Assembly (NCBI GenBank): GCA_023415145.1
Contig: JAEZLW010000111.1
Coordinates: forward strand, 1 to 9,731
Source: Bacillota bacterium
GTDB taxonomy: Bacteria; Bacillota; Clostridia; Christensenellales; Aristaeellaceae
Reading direction: 5' to 3'
DNA: 9,731 bases
The notes below the pieces were generated by a model. That model was not told the origin of the DNA, ran no database searches, and was given only the letters and a program-made list of their open reading frames with translations. The translations under genes and the position numbers were made by a program. Numbering within the stretch: position 1 is the first letter of the stretch; each line of letters starts with the position of its first letter. This document shows, piece after piece, positions 1 to 7,524 of the stretch.

Positions 1-2
1 AT

Positions 3-461
3 GAAACCCGCCTGGCCATCTTCCGCCGCCGCCAGGTGGGGCTGATCTACCAGTTTTACAACCTGATCCCCATACTCGATGTGGAAGAGAACATAACCCT
101 ACCGCTATTATTGGATGGCCGCAGGCCGGACCAAGAACAACTGCAAATGATCATGAAACTGCTGAACTTAAGTGACCGCCGCAGATATCTGCCAAATCAG
201 CTTTCCGGCGGGCAGCAGCAGCGGGTGTCCATCGGCCGTGCGCTCATCAACAACCCGGCCCTCGTGCTGGCAGATGAACCTACCGGGAACTTGGACAGCA
301 AAAACAGTGCCGATATCGTGCAGCTTTTAAAGATATCCAACCGCACGTACAAGCAGACGCTGATGCTGATCACCCATGACCGGAACATAGCGCTGCAGGC
401 AGACCGGATTATCAGCATCGAGGATGGGCGAATCGTTGCGGATGAGGTGACGCGGTCATGA
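3..461 (+). CDS. ABC transporter ATP-binding protein, 5'-truncated by the window edge
   Basis: This is the ATP-hydrolysing subunit of an exporter of the MacB/LolD/BceA type, acting on the inner face of the membrane with the permease encoded next. The reading frame is open from base 3, so the N-terminus and Walker A lie outside the window; 152 residues are visible. They show the Q-loop (IYQFYNLIP), the ABC signature LSGGQQQRVSIGRAL, Walker B with the catalytic glutamate (LVLADEPTGNLDS) and the H-loop histidine (LITHDR). The GTG at 36 is an internal valine codon, not a start. The TPTGNLDS-type Walker B and the 'NLIPxLxVxENI' stretch are typical of ATPases paired with FtsX-domain permeases. The stop codon overlaps the ATG of the permease gene (ATGA), which implies translational coupling. 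The substrate cannot be read from the ATPase. Antimicrobial peptides, lipids or lipoproteins are the usual family substrates. Confidence 0.93.
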   Translation, partial: ETRLAIFRRRQVGLIYQFYNLIPILDVEENITLPLLLDGRRPDQEQLQMIMKLLNLSDRRRYLPNQLSGGQQQRVSIGRALINNPALVLADEPTGNLDSKNSADIVQLLKISNRTYKQTLMLITHDRNIALQADRIISIEDGRIVADEVTRS

Positions 462-3145
462 ACATCATGAGGCGTTTTACACTGCGCAGCCTTTTACAAA
501 ACAAAAAGCGAACCGCAGTTACAATTATCGGAGTGATTTTATCAGTATCCATGATTACTGCCGTTGCAGCGCTGACTGCCTCGTTCATCAGCTTGTTTCA
601 GCGGGATGCCATTGCCACGGGCGGCAACTGGCATGCCAAAGTATCTGGGATCAAGGCGGCGGATGTTCAGACCATTTTGAAAAGCAGGAGTGTATTGGAA
701 TGCGCCTTTGGCAGAGATGTGGGCTATACCAGGGTTGAAAACGACGAGGAAAGGTTTTATTTCCTGAAGCAGTATACTCCCGAGGGCTATGCACAGATGT
801 CCATCCGTCTGGCGTCCGGCAGGCTGCCCCAAAGCAGCAGCGAGGTGGCCATTTCCCATCGAATGCTGGTCGCAGATCTGGGCATAGAATTGGAGGATAC
901 CATTACACTTCAGTCGGGAATCCGGCTGGATGCAAGCGGTTTGCCCCTTGCGGACAATCCATGGCTGCAGATCGAGGCTGACAAAATTGGCAGCCGCATT
1001 GTCACCGAAACTTTTGTGCCGGGCGATTCCAAAACGTATACCGTGGTAGGGGTTATTGAACAGCCAGAATTTGAGCATAGCTGGTCGGCAGGTTACGGCG
1101 TGTTGGGGTATTTGGATATTGCAGAGCTTGACCCTGAGACAAAGCTGGACGTATGGCTTACCGTTCCTGAAGTAAACCAGGACATTGAAGAAAATGTGGA
1201 GACCCTTGCCCTAAAAATTAACAAAACGGAGTCCGATATCCAATACAACAGTGAGCTGCTGCGATTCTACGGCGTGATGGGAAGCGACAGGCAAAGCCGG
1301 TTTGTGTACAGCATGATGCTGGTGATGATCAGTGTGATTGTGGTGGCTTCGGTGTGCCTGATCTACAATGCCTTTGCCATCTCCGTAGCCGAACGGGGAC
1401 GACAGTTGGGCTTGCTATCCAGCGTTGGTGCCACCCTTAGGCAAAAGCGTTCCAGCATCTATTTTGAAGGCTTTGTCATTTCACTGATCGCTATCCCGCT
1501 GGGGATTGCCGCAGGTGCAGGCGGTATTGCGATAACGCTTCGTTTTTTGCGTCCCTTACTCAGCGCCGTCCTGTACGTGGGCAGCGATGTGGAGTTGGTT
1601 ATGCAGCTTCCTTGGTGGGCGATTGGCGTTACGGTGCTCTTTTCCCTGATCACTATTTTCCTGTCGGTATATCTACCGGCCAGACGTGCATCACGGATCA
1701 CGCCCATGGAGGCAATCCGCCTTACCCAGGAGGTAAAGCTTACCGGCAGAATGGTAAAAACCTCTCGGCTTACCCGCAGGTTCTTTGGTTTTGAGGCGGA
1801 GATCGCACTGAAAAATTTGAAGCGTAGCAAAAAGAAGTACAGGGCTACCGTTGTTTCCCTGGTGATCAGCCTGGCGTTGTTTCTTACGGTATCCCAATAT
1901 ATCTCCTTGATCACTGTGACAGCCGGTGCCATGGATGAAGGCTATAACTATGACATATCCCTGGACTACCCGCAGATAGACGATTCGTTAAGGTTGGCGG
2001 CCAACCGGGAGATTGAGAAGCTTGCGGAAGCCAAGGAGATAGTCTTTTCCGACAGGATATGGGGGCTATCCAACATGGACCAAAGCCTGTTCACCGAGCA
2101 GGCAAGGCAGGTGCTCACAGACAGCCTGTTGGAAAGGACTGGCACCATACAGAAAAAGCTTGAGCCGTCAAAGGAATATGGACAGGAAGACGCCTACCCA
2201 TACACCCTGGGTTTTATGGCACTGGACCAGCTGTCCTTTGAAGCTTATGCTGCCAAGGTGGGAGTTGATAGTGCTCCTTACATGGATGCTAACCATCCAA
2301 TGGGAATCCTCATCAACTACGGCGTTGAGCGCATACAACTAGAAGATGGCGGACAAAAAAGGGTAGCCGGGCCGATATTCAACTTCAGGTCTGGAGATGT
2401 TGTTTCCTCCACGGTCATCACCAACAAAATGCAGATGGACGGCACGCCAGTGGAGATTACCATCGGTGCGCTGACCGCGGAACGTCCCCTGGGCGTTACC
2501 ACACCCTCCTTTTTCTATACCTGCATGGTCGTGAGCCAGCACGTACTGAATGCAATTATCGCAGATATGGAAGAGACAGATGAGATACAGCATGTACAGC
2601 ATTCTGTGTACCTGACGGCAGTCCGGGATGACCTGATGTTGGAGAAAAAACTAAATGGTGTCATGGAAAGCAATGGTATTCTGGAATACTATCTTTTCAA
2701 TATCCACAGTGCGGCAAGAACGGAAAGAAATCGAAATATATTCCTTGTGGTTTTGGTTTATGGATTCATTACCCTTATTACCCTGATCTGCATCGCCAAC
2801 ATATTCAATACCGTTTCCACAAACATTGCACTTCGGCGCAAAGAGTTTGCCATGCTTCGATCGGTTGGGATGACCCCCGGCAGCTTTCTGAAAATGATCC
2901 GGTACGAAAGCGTCTTCTACGGTTTGAAGGGTCTCCTGTATGGGCTACCTCTGAGCCTTTTGATGGCCTATCTTCTCTTTCGCATCAATAGAACAGTCCT
3001 GGATTTTGCCTTCACGCTGCCCTTAAAGAGCTATGTGGTCGCCGTGCTGATGATATTGGCAGTGGTACTTGCTACCATGCTCTACGCTTCGGCAAAGGTC
3101 CGCAGGGAGAACATCATTGAAGCATTGAAGGAAGAAAACTTGTAA
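458..3145 (+). CDS. ABC transporter permease, FtsX/MacB-like, 895 aa
   Basis: This is the membrane subunit partnering the ATPase before it. It has two FtsX-like halves. Half one has a membrane segment near residues 20-45, a large extracytoplasmic domain (about 50-280) and three segments near 284-308, 334-361 and 387-406, ending in the motif YLPARRASRITPMEAIR. Half two repeats the plan: a segment near 462-485, a second external domain (about 490-755), then segments near 760-785, 820-842 and 858-880, ending RRENIIEALKEENL. Both halves carry the FtsX-type cytoplasmic loop (ERGRQLGLLSSVGAT and RRKEFAMLRSVGMTPG), where the ATPase is expected to dock. Eight segments in a 4+4 layout differ from the ten of BceB, so this fits the general 'FtsX-like permease family' better than a true bacitracin transporter. 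It starts at the ATG overlapping the ATPase stop; MNIMRRFTLRSLLQNKKRT gives a positive-inside N-terminus. Substrate unknown. Confidence 0.94.
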   Translation: MNIMRRFTLRSLLQNKKRTAVTIIGVILSVSMITAVAALTASFISLFQRDAIATGGNWHAKVSGIKAADVQTILKSRSVLECAFGRDVGYTRVENDEERFYFLKQYTPEGYAQMSIRLASGRLPQSSSEVAISHRMLVADLGIELEDTITLQSGIRLDASGLPLADNPWLQIEADKIGSRIVTETFVPGDSKTYTVVGVIEQPEFEHSWSAGYGVLGYLDIAELDPETKLDVWLTVPEVNQDIEENVETLALKINKTESDIQYNSELLRFYGVMGSDRQSRFVYSMMLVMISVIVVASVCLIYNAFAISVAERGRQLGLLSSVGATLRQKRSSIYFEGFVISLIAIPLGIAAGAGGIAITLRFLRPLLSAVLYVGSDVELVMQLPWWAIGVTVLFSLITIFLSVYLPARRASRITPMEAIRLTQEVKLTGRMVKTSRLTRRFFGFEAEIALKNLKRSKKKYRATVVSLVISLALFLTVSQYISLITVTAGAMDEGYNYDISLDYPQIDDSLRLAANREIEKLAEAKEIVFSDRIWGLSNMDQSLFTEQARQVLTDSLLERTGTIQKKLEPSKEYGQEDAYPYTLGFMALDQLSFEAYAAKVGVDSAPYMDANHPMGILINYGVERIQLEDGGQKRVAGPIFNFRSGDVVSSTVITNKMQMDGTPVEITIGALTAERPLGVTTPSFFYTCMVVSQHVLNAIIADMEETDEIQHVQHSVYLTAVRDDLMLEKKLNGVMESNGILEYYLFNIHSAARTERNRNIFLVVLVYGFITLITLICIANIFNTVSTNIALRRKEFAMLRSVGMTPGSFLKMIRYESVFYGLKGLLYGLPLSLLMAYLLFRINRTVLDFAFTLPLKSYVVAVLMILAVVLATMLYASAKVRRENIIEALKEENL

Positions 3146-3166
3146 CAAAGATCGTGAGGTGTCTGT

Positions 3167-3643
3167 ATGCAAAAGGAATCCTTGGGCGTATGTTACGTAA
3201 AACACCGGCTGTACATGTACCGCCTGGCTTATACAAGACTCCGGAACAAAATGGATGCGGAGGATGCCGTTCAGGCTGCATTTTTACAAGCCTTGAGGTT
3301 TTGCGATAAATTGGAAAAAGATGATTCCTTTTTGCCCTGGCTGATCCGCATCGTTTTGAACGAATGCAACAACATCCGTAGGATCAGGCTGCGCCGGCCT
3401 GAAGAATTGGCAGACGAGATGCTTGAACGCATGCCAATTCCAGGGGTGGAGGAGCGCGCTGTGCTCCGTATGGATTTGAGCAATGCTTTCGGATCGCTGG
3501 AAGCGCGCTACCGCACACCTATTGTGATGCTTTACCTGTTTGGCCTTTCCTCGGAGGATGTCGCAAAGCATCTCAAGGTAACCCGCAGTTCAGTCAGCGG
3601 CATGGTGCGGCGGGGCAAGGTAAAGCTTCGTGCGGCCATGTAA
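3167..3643 (+). CDS. ECF-type RNA polymerase sigma factor, 158 aa
   Basis: This is a small sigma-70 family protein that should direct core RNA polymerase to an extracytoplasmic-stress type promoter. Region 2 spans about residues 14-76: RLAYTRLRNKMDAEDAVQAAF, with the acidic DAEDAVQ core-binding signature, followed by FLPWLIRIVLNECNNIRR. Region 4 spans about 104-157: RTPIVMLYLFGLSSEDVAKHL with the helix-turn-helix ending VTRSSVSGMVRRGKVKL. Regions 1 and 3 are absent, as expected for ECF factors. Start: ATG 3167, preceded by GTGAGGTG a few bases upstream. It lies 21 bp after the permease on the same strand, so it is probably co-transcribed. That suggests the sigma factor controls, or responds to the same stress as, the transporter. 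No anti-sigma gene follows: downstream DNA is the decayed end of an opposite-strand gene. It stops soon after the region 4 helix, a little short but normal for the family. Confidence 0.9.
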   Translation: MQKESLGVCYVKHRLYMYRLAYTRLRNKMDAEDAVQAAFLQALRFCDKLEKDDSFLPWLIRIVLNECNNIRRIRLRRPEELADEMLERMPIPGVEERAVLRMDLSNAFGSLEARYRTPIVMLYLFGLSSEDVAKHLKVTRSSVSGMVRRGKVKLRAAM

Positions 3644-3766
3644 GAGTACAGAACAACTGACCCATTTGATATGGATTGTGGTGGTACTTGACTTGATTCA
3701 GATCCTGTGACCATAACGATATGCTCTGTTTCACTGTCCGTATAGCAATACAAAATTGCACAAAGA

Positions 3767-5137
3767 TCACCAATTCGAAGGGATGGTCCGGTGCAAAACC
3801 ATCACATAGCGCGCTTCCATATAGCCTACCCGATCATCCAATCGCACCTGAAAAAAGCAATCGTCATACTAGGGCTCAAAATGGAGCCATTCTAAAGGAC
3901 CTGCAGACATATCAACCGGAGTATTTACAACTTTCAGCACCTCCAATTGGGTGTTCTGAAAATAACGTTCCAATATTTACCCTCTGTCGAAGGCGTATCA
4001 TAGAGTGGTATCGCAGCTATGCCTTCAGGCAATACCAGCACGCCTAGCTCTCGTGTACCCATTGTATCAATCCCCTGTCCGGCACGCCAATCTGCTTGCA
4101 TGAAACCCCGGTAGGTGATGTCGTCTTCCCACGAGCAGACTTCAACAAAATACCAATTCCCAGCGATCCCCAGTATCTCTACGTCGACGGTATCAATGTC
4201 TCCAATTTTGGGGGCGCGAACATCGGGAAAAGTGTACAGGTCGACGGTTTCACCTGTAGGTGAGATACGATAAAACTGAATTCCCGTAAGGATTGGCTTT
4301 CCCTTTTCTCCATCCAGCTGCAACGCCGCCTTTTCCATGTATCCTACATGCTCAAAGGTGCGTACGCGGTAATAATCAGTTGCATCTGAAAGAATCTGCA
4401 CAGCCGCACCACAGGGATAAAAGGCCAAATGGGGCGGCCTGACTATCTGGCATGGGGAGGAGCGGTACGGTGTTTGTATCTTGTTCCGGATCAACAATTG
4501 CAAAGCGCAGGGGGAAGGAAGCCGCGTAATAGTCTGGCCGCTCAATCATTAGGTCAGCTGGAAAACCGCTGGATCGCGCGGTCGATTGCACCTGTTCATG
4601 CGGCAGATACCCACAAACAGAATCACTGACGACCAGATCAAAACCATTCATCTGCCCCATTAGTTTGTAGTCTGCGCCAGGCAGAACAACAGCTTGGGGC
4701 TCGGCTGTTGCTTGGGGTGCGGATAAGAGAACCACCATCGTACTATCGCCAGCCAGGATAGTCGCATCGGGCAAAAGGTCAAAGTATGTGTCCGATGGCT
4801 GCAAAAACGTTGCACAAACATCGGCGTGGGCTATGTATCCGTGGGGATGGGTATTTTCATTTTCGTAAAAGAATATTTCCGGCAGATCTTTCAGACCCGG
4901 CCCTGTGTCAAGCCGCACCGCCATATGGTCGTTTTCATCTCCCAAAGCAGTAAAGCCAACGCCAGTGAAGAAATAACCGATTACCGGCGCATCCTTTTCG
5001 GGGTGCTCAAGGAGCGCGGCAAGGGTTCCTAGGTCCGCCGTGTTGATGAAGCAAGTCTGCGGATTGCACGCAAAAGCCGAAGGCGCAGCCAATAGAAGCA
5101 GAAGAACAGAAACTGTGATCATGCGTATGTAGCGCAT
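3767..5137 (-). pseudogene. Secreted multi-SH3-like-domain protein, broken by frameshifts and a stop
   Basis: Rejoining frames gives one exported protein of about 450 residues. It opens with a signal peptide (MRYIRMITVSVLLLLLAAP, then SAFA before Cys). Several SH3-like units then appear, each ending in a strand with a GYM/GFM motif: YYRVRTFEHVGYMEKAAL, WYFVEVCSWEDDITYRGFM and CFFQVRLDDRVGYMEARY. Such domains usually bind cell wall or other surface ligands.

Three lesions are visible. (1) The frame changes at the CCCC run (4431-4434, GGGG on +), consistent with one extra C: PDSQAA continues as HLAFYPCGAAVQIL. (2) The frame changes near 3955-3960, consistent with one lost T: GKYWNV continues as YFQNTQLEVLKV. 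(3) An in-frame TAG lies at 3869-3871, between LHFEP and YDDCFF. Another frame stays open from about 3775 to 3645 (ILYCYTDSETEHIVMV, SISNGSVVLYS), so the original gene may have run up against the sigma factor gene. Start: ATG 5137 after GTGGAG; a second ATG lies five codons inside. Confidence 0.8.
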
Positions 5138-5169
5138 CGGGTTAACATCTCCACATCATTTGTTCTTAT

Positions 5170-5198
5170 TTTATACAACAAACGCAAAACACTGGCAA
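5170..5198 (-). promoter_or_regulatory. Probable sigma-A type promoter of the SH3-protein gene
   Basis: Read on the minus strand, TTGCCA (5198-5193) and TATAAA (5175-5170) are separated by 17 bp, ending about 32 bp before the ATG at 5137. A GTGGAG ribosome-binding sequence lies between. This is a motif match only. The promoter seems intact although the gene it serves is broken. Confidence 0.5.
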
Positions 5199-5265
5199 AA
5201 ACATCCTATTCTATGATAATGGATAAAACAAAAACCGTTGTTAACTTGCGTACTTCATCAGATCT

Positions 5266-5436
5266 TTAATCTCTGTACTTATTCCACAAATAAATCCCCA
5301 GACCGGGAATCAACGAAGCCAGGCCTAAAACAATGAGCCACCCCAAAAGTGCGGCACCATTATCGCCGCCTTTTTTTGTTAGTCTATATGCTGTTATCGT
5401 AATTGCATACCACAGAAAGTATAGAATCATTTTCAT
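5266..5436 (-). CDS. Small two-segment membrane protein, 56 aa, unrecognised
   Basis: A short reading frame on the minus strand encodes 56 residues starting MKMILYFLWYAITITAYRLT. It has a first hydrophobic segment at about residues 3-18, a charged turn (RLTKKGGDNG) and a second hydrophobic segment at about 30-51 (LLGWLIVLGLASLIPGLGIY), then the charged tail WNKYRD. That layout, two membrane helices with positive charges in the loop and tail, is not what random AT-rich DNA gives. A ribosome-binding sequence (GAGAGG) lies 3 bases before the ATG at 5436 and 9 bases before an in-frame ATG at 5430, so the second may be the true start. I do not recognise the family. It sits about 130 bp upstream of the broken SH3-protein gene on the same strand, with a separate promoter-like sequence in between, so the two need not form an operon. 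It could be a toxin-like or regulatory small membrane protein, or a fragment. Confidence 0.6.
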   Translation of the reverse strand: MKMILYFLWYAITITAYRLTKKGGDNGAALLGWLIVLGLASLIPGLGIYLWNKYRD

Positions 5437-5552
5437 TATCCTCTCAAGCTTAACATTTAAAGACTATTATTGATAGTATAAGGTATTATTAACAATATTT
5501 ACAGGTGCTAATTTTCATAAAAAAAATGAAAGCATGATTCCAGCAACCTTGA

Positions 5553-5783
5553 GTTGTGTTAGCCAGAAAGCCAGGACTGCCCGAAGGCTTGACAGCGATC
5601 AATTATTTTGCTTTTGCCAGGTGCAAGAGTTGAAAAACGGTAGATATTCCGGCAAGCGTGACGCGAATCGACCAGGACGCTTTTGTCTTAAGCCCCAAGG
5701 TAAAGTTGGTCGTTGCAGGCGGGCCTTACGCTGAGACGTTTGCAAAAGAGCAAGGGATTGCTTTTGAGGTAAATGGACAATAA
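5553..5783 (+). pseudogene. Relic of a BspA-like leucine-rich-repeat protein (C-terminal end)
   Basis: The + strand frame from 5553 to the TAA at 5781-5783 reads LPEGLTAINYFAFARCKS, a TGA, then KTVDIPASVTRIDQDAF and VAGGPYAETFAKEQGIAFEV. This matches the BspA / LRR_5 pattern of clostridial surface proteins, in which units of the form 'C-x-S-L-x-x-V-x-I-P-x-S-V-T-x-I-x-x-x-A-F' end in a 'Y-A-E-x-x-A-K-x-x-G-I' cap. The TGA (5631-5633) stands where the repeat needs Leu: AGT TGA AAA ACG against an expected AGT TTG AAA ACG, so one T is lost and one A gained. Upstream of about 5575 the repeat pattern dissolves and the region before it is AT-rich with no start or ribosome-binding site. Only the last two repeats remain, so this is a decayed 3' end and not a functional gene. 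The family call rests on recalled pattern, not a search. Confidence 0.65.
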
Positions 5784-6114
5784 GGGATTTATGGCGGCAG
5801 CAGTTTAAAGAGAACCCCATTTTCGTTGATATCTGGTCTTGGCAACCGAAGAACTGTGTACAAATAAGTTTACACCCTGTCTGAAAACTGGCGTTTTCAG
5901 ACAGGGCGTGGTTGTCATATCGAACTCAAGGCATTGGGCCCAGTATGTACGATGAACGTTGGACGATTCTAATTTCCAGAGTATGTCTAAAATTGTTTCA
6001 ATAACCCATCGCCACATGATTGGGCACTCTTTCTAAATGGTTTTCTCTATCTTCAAATCAAATTTATGCTTAGTCAGCAACAGCCTGATATGCAAAAGAA
6101 GCCGCACAGGTCAT
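5784..6114. other. Stretch without a convincing gene
   Basis: Between the leucine-rich-repeat relic and the PNPOx-like gene I see no supported coding sequence. Short open frames exist on both strands, including one of about 70 codons on the minus strand, but none has a ribosome-binding site or recognisable protein pattern. The only clear structure is the 14-bp inverted repeat at 5875-5906. No U-tract terminator is visible downstream of the PNPOx-like gene. Confidence 0.6.
5875..5906. repeat. Perfect 14-bp inverted repeat with 4-base loop
   Basis: The arms CCCTGTCTGAAAAC (5875-5888) and GTTTTCAGACAGGG (5893-5906) are exactly complementary around TGGC. Neither side continues into a T-run (CGTGGTTGTC on +, TGTAAACTTA on -), so it does not look like a normal intrinsic terminator. 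It could be a dispersed repeat, the end of a small mobile element, or a bidirectional RNA hairpin between converging genes. Confidence 0.85.
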
Positions 6115-6585
6115 TCAGTCTGCCGTCTTGTTGATAAAATCAATCTCATTTCTGATCCCTTTGTGTGCGTCATTCCACAGGCCCTTTGTCAGACGGATGC
6201 GCAGCAGGCATGTGTTGGGATCTTCATCGTTGTTGGCCTCGTTATACCAAGCAGCGAATACTGTTCGCAGCTTTGTCATCATCTCCGCGTTTTTCTCGTC
6301 ACACACCCAGCCCAGATTTTCACCGATACCGTCGGCCGTGAAGTTTTCGACGATGATGCAAATGGCGACTTCGGGGTTTTGGGCGATCTGCCGCATCTTG
6401 CCTGATGTTTTGTAGGTGACTGTGTAGAAGGCACCGTCTTCATAATAGGCGTCTACAATGCGGGCGGCGGGACGTTTTTTGCCGTCGGCCCCTTGCTCCA
6501 GCGCGATGGTGGACAGAGTGATCAGACCGTCCTTATTACCCAGTTTTTCGTTCAGCAGTTTCATGGCCTCGTCATACTTGTTCAT
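6115..6585 (-). CDS. Pyridoxamine 5'-phosphate oxidase-like (flavin split-barrel) protein, 156 aa
   Basis: This is a small protein of the PNPOx-like split-barrel group, whose members usually bind FMN, F420 or heme as dimers. Visible features are an N-terminal helix (MNKYDEAMKLLNEKL), the first barrel strands with the family's Arg (KKRPAARIVDAYYEDGAFY, residues about 36-54), and the typical 'Y-x-T/S-x-K-x-x-Q-I-x-x-N-P-E-V-A' segment at about 58-75 (YKTSGKMRQIAQNPEVAIC). The C-terminal part (FTADGIGENLGWV to NDAHKGIRNEIDF) completes the barrel. At this length it is a stand-alone general oxidoreductase-like protein, not the PdxH vitamin B6 enzyme. Start: ATG 6585, 7 bases after GGAGG. The in-frame ATG at 6591 is almost inside the ribosome-binding site and less likely. 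It lies 16 bp after the AraC-type regulator, so the two form an operon. The actual substrate or cofactor is not visible. Confidence 0.9.
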   Translation of the reverse strand: MNKYDEAMKLLNEKLGNKDGLITLSTIALEQGADGKKRPAARIVDAYYEDGAFYTVTYKTSGKMRQIAQNPEVAICIIVENFTADGIGENLGWVCDEKNAEMMTKLRTVFAAWYNEANNDEDPNTCLLRIRLTKGLWNDAHKGIRNEIDFINKTAD

Positions 6586-6601
6586 GATCATTCCTCCGAT
6601 A

Positions 6602-7513
6602 TTATATTTCACGTTGTCTATACGGAATCCACAATTCCATATAGGGGGTATCAGGTGAGCTGGGATAATACATTTCAGGAAAAAAACCGTCCGCAATCAG
6701 GCCTTGATTCTTAAGCCATAGCCGGGTAAATTTCATGGCCTTGCCCAGCGCGGAAGGCGCCAATTGCTGAATATCCTCCGCCTCAAATCCACAAACAACG
6801 TATTCCCTCGCAGGTAGCTGCCAACTATCACAATTGGCGCACTCAACAACCTGTTCTATCTCTGCGCCGGCAAAGTAAGAGGTATGGCCTTCCGGTGCAT
6901 CACCTTTAAAGCAAACGCCGATATGGCGCCCACCAGGGATACACGCAATATCTCGCCGGATACTGTAAAAACCCTTCCATATGTCATCTGCTGCACAAAC
7001 GCCTGGCCTTTCCCCAAGCATCTTGCCATGCACAAAAGGAAAAAATCCCTTCTTGCCTGCGAAGCATATTGGTTTCTCCAGGGTCTTTCGGTTCATTTCC
7101 AGCACCAGCCCGTCGCTGATAAGCGGTATGCCCTCATCGACTGTGACATAGTTCAGCAGAAGATCAGGCTTGTCAAAATGGTCTAGGGCGACAGGCTTAT
7201 CCCGGTACTGCGCTGGTGTGATTCCGTAGGTATCCTTAAACGCCCGGGTAAAGGTCTCATGGCTGTTAAAACCGTATTTCAGAGCAATATCCAGAATGCG
7301 GTTTTCTTTATCACGCAGCGTGTTGCAGGCTCTGGCCAGTTGCCGAACCTTGATGTATTCCCGTACCGGTTTCTTGACCAGCCGTGTGAACAAACGCTGA
7401 AAATAAAACGGTGAAAGCAAAGCGGTTTCGGCCAATTCTTCAATGAAAAACTCTGCGCCGATATGTTCTTCAATATAATTCAGGGTTTTTTGTATCGCTT
7501 CCCAAGCATGCAT
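6602..7513 (-). CDS. AraC-family transcriptional regulator with C-terminal GyrI-like domain, 303 aa
   Basis: This is a DNA-binding regulator of the Rob/SoxS-like layout. The N-terminal AraC domain (about residues 8-107) has two helix-turn-helix units: FIEELAETALLSPFYFQRLF, and the second with the family signature ILDIALKYGFNSHETFTRAF followed by YGITPAQYR. The C-terminal part (about 135-300) fits a GyrI-like / effector-binding domain, which in relatives binds small hydrophobic or cationic ligands: strands such as MNRKTLEKPICFAGKKGFF, then REYVVCGFEA and the ending MELWIPYRQ. Start: ATG 7513, preceded by GAGGTGG. The stop codon is 16 bp before the PNPOx-like gene, so ligand sensing may control that gene and itself. 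A TATACT at 7539-7534 could be a -10 element, but I see no good -35 at the right distance. Twelve bases upstream ends a short coding stretch of unknown identity. Confidence 0.94.
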   Translation of the reverse strand: MHAWEAIQKTLNYIEEHIGAEFFIEELAETALLSPFYFQRLFTRLVKKPVREYIKVRQLARACNTLRDKENRILDIALKYGFNSHETFTRAFKDTYGITPAQYRDKPVALDHFDKPDLLLNYVTVDEGIPLISDGLVLEMNRKTLEKPICFAGKKGFFPFVHGKMLGERPGVCAADDIWKGFYSIRRDIACIPGGRHIGVCFKGDAPEGHTSYFAGAEIEQVVECANCDSWQLPAREYVVCGFEAEDIQQLAPSALGKAMKFTRLWLKNQGLIADGFFPEMYYPSSPDTPYMELWIPYRQREI

Positions 7514-7524
7514 GTATCCACCTC

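Noticed and set aside
1459..1932. Minus-strand open frame of 157 codons inside the permease gene
   Set aside because: Antisense shadow of membrane segments in a strongly supported gene.
3721..4047. Plus-strand open frame of 108 codons
   Set aside because: It is the antisense shadow of the SH3 pseudogene, where the minus strand shows clear domain patterns; no start signal.
4431..4434. Programmed ribosomal frameshift at the CCCC run of the SH3 gene
   Set aside because: The same gene has a second frame change and an in-frame stop, so simple decay explains it better.
5805..6017. Minus-strand open frame of 70 codons beginning MWRWVIETILDILW
   Set aside because: No ribosome-binding site before the ATG, no recognisable pattern, and its middle is simply the translated inverted repeat at 5875-5906.
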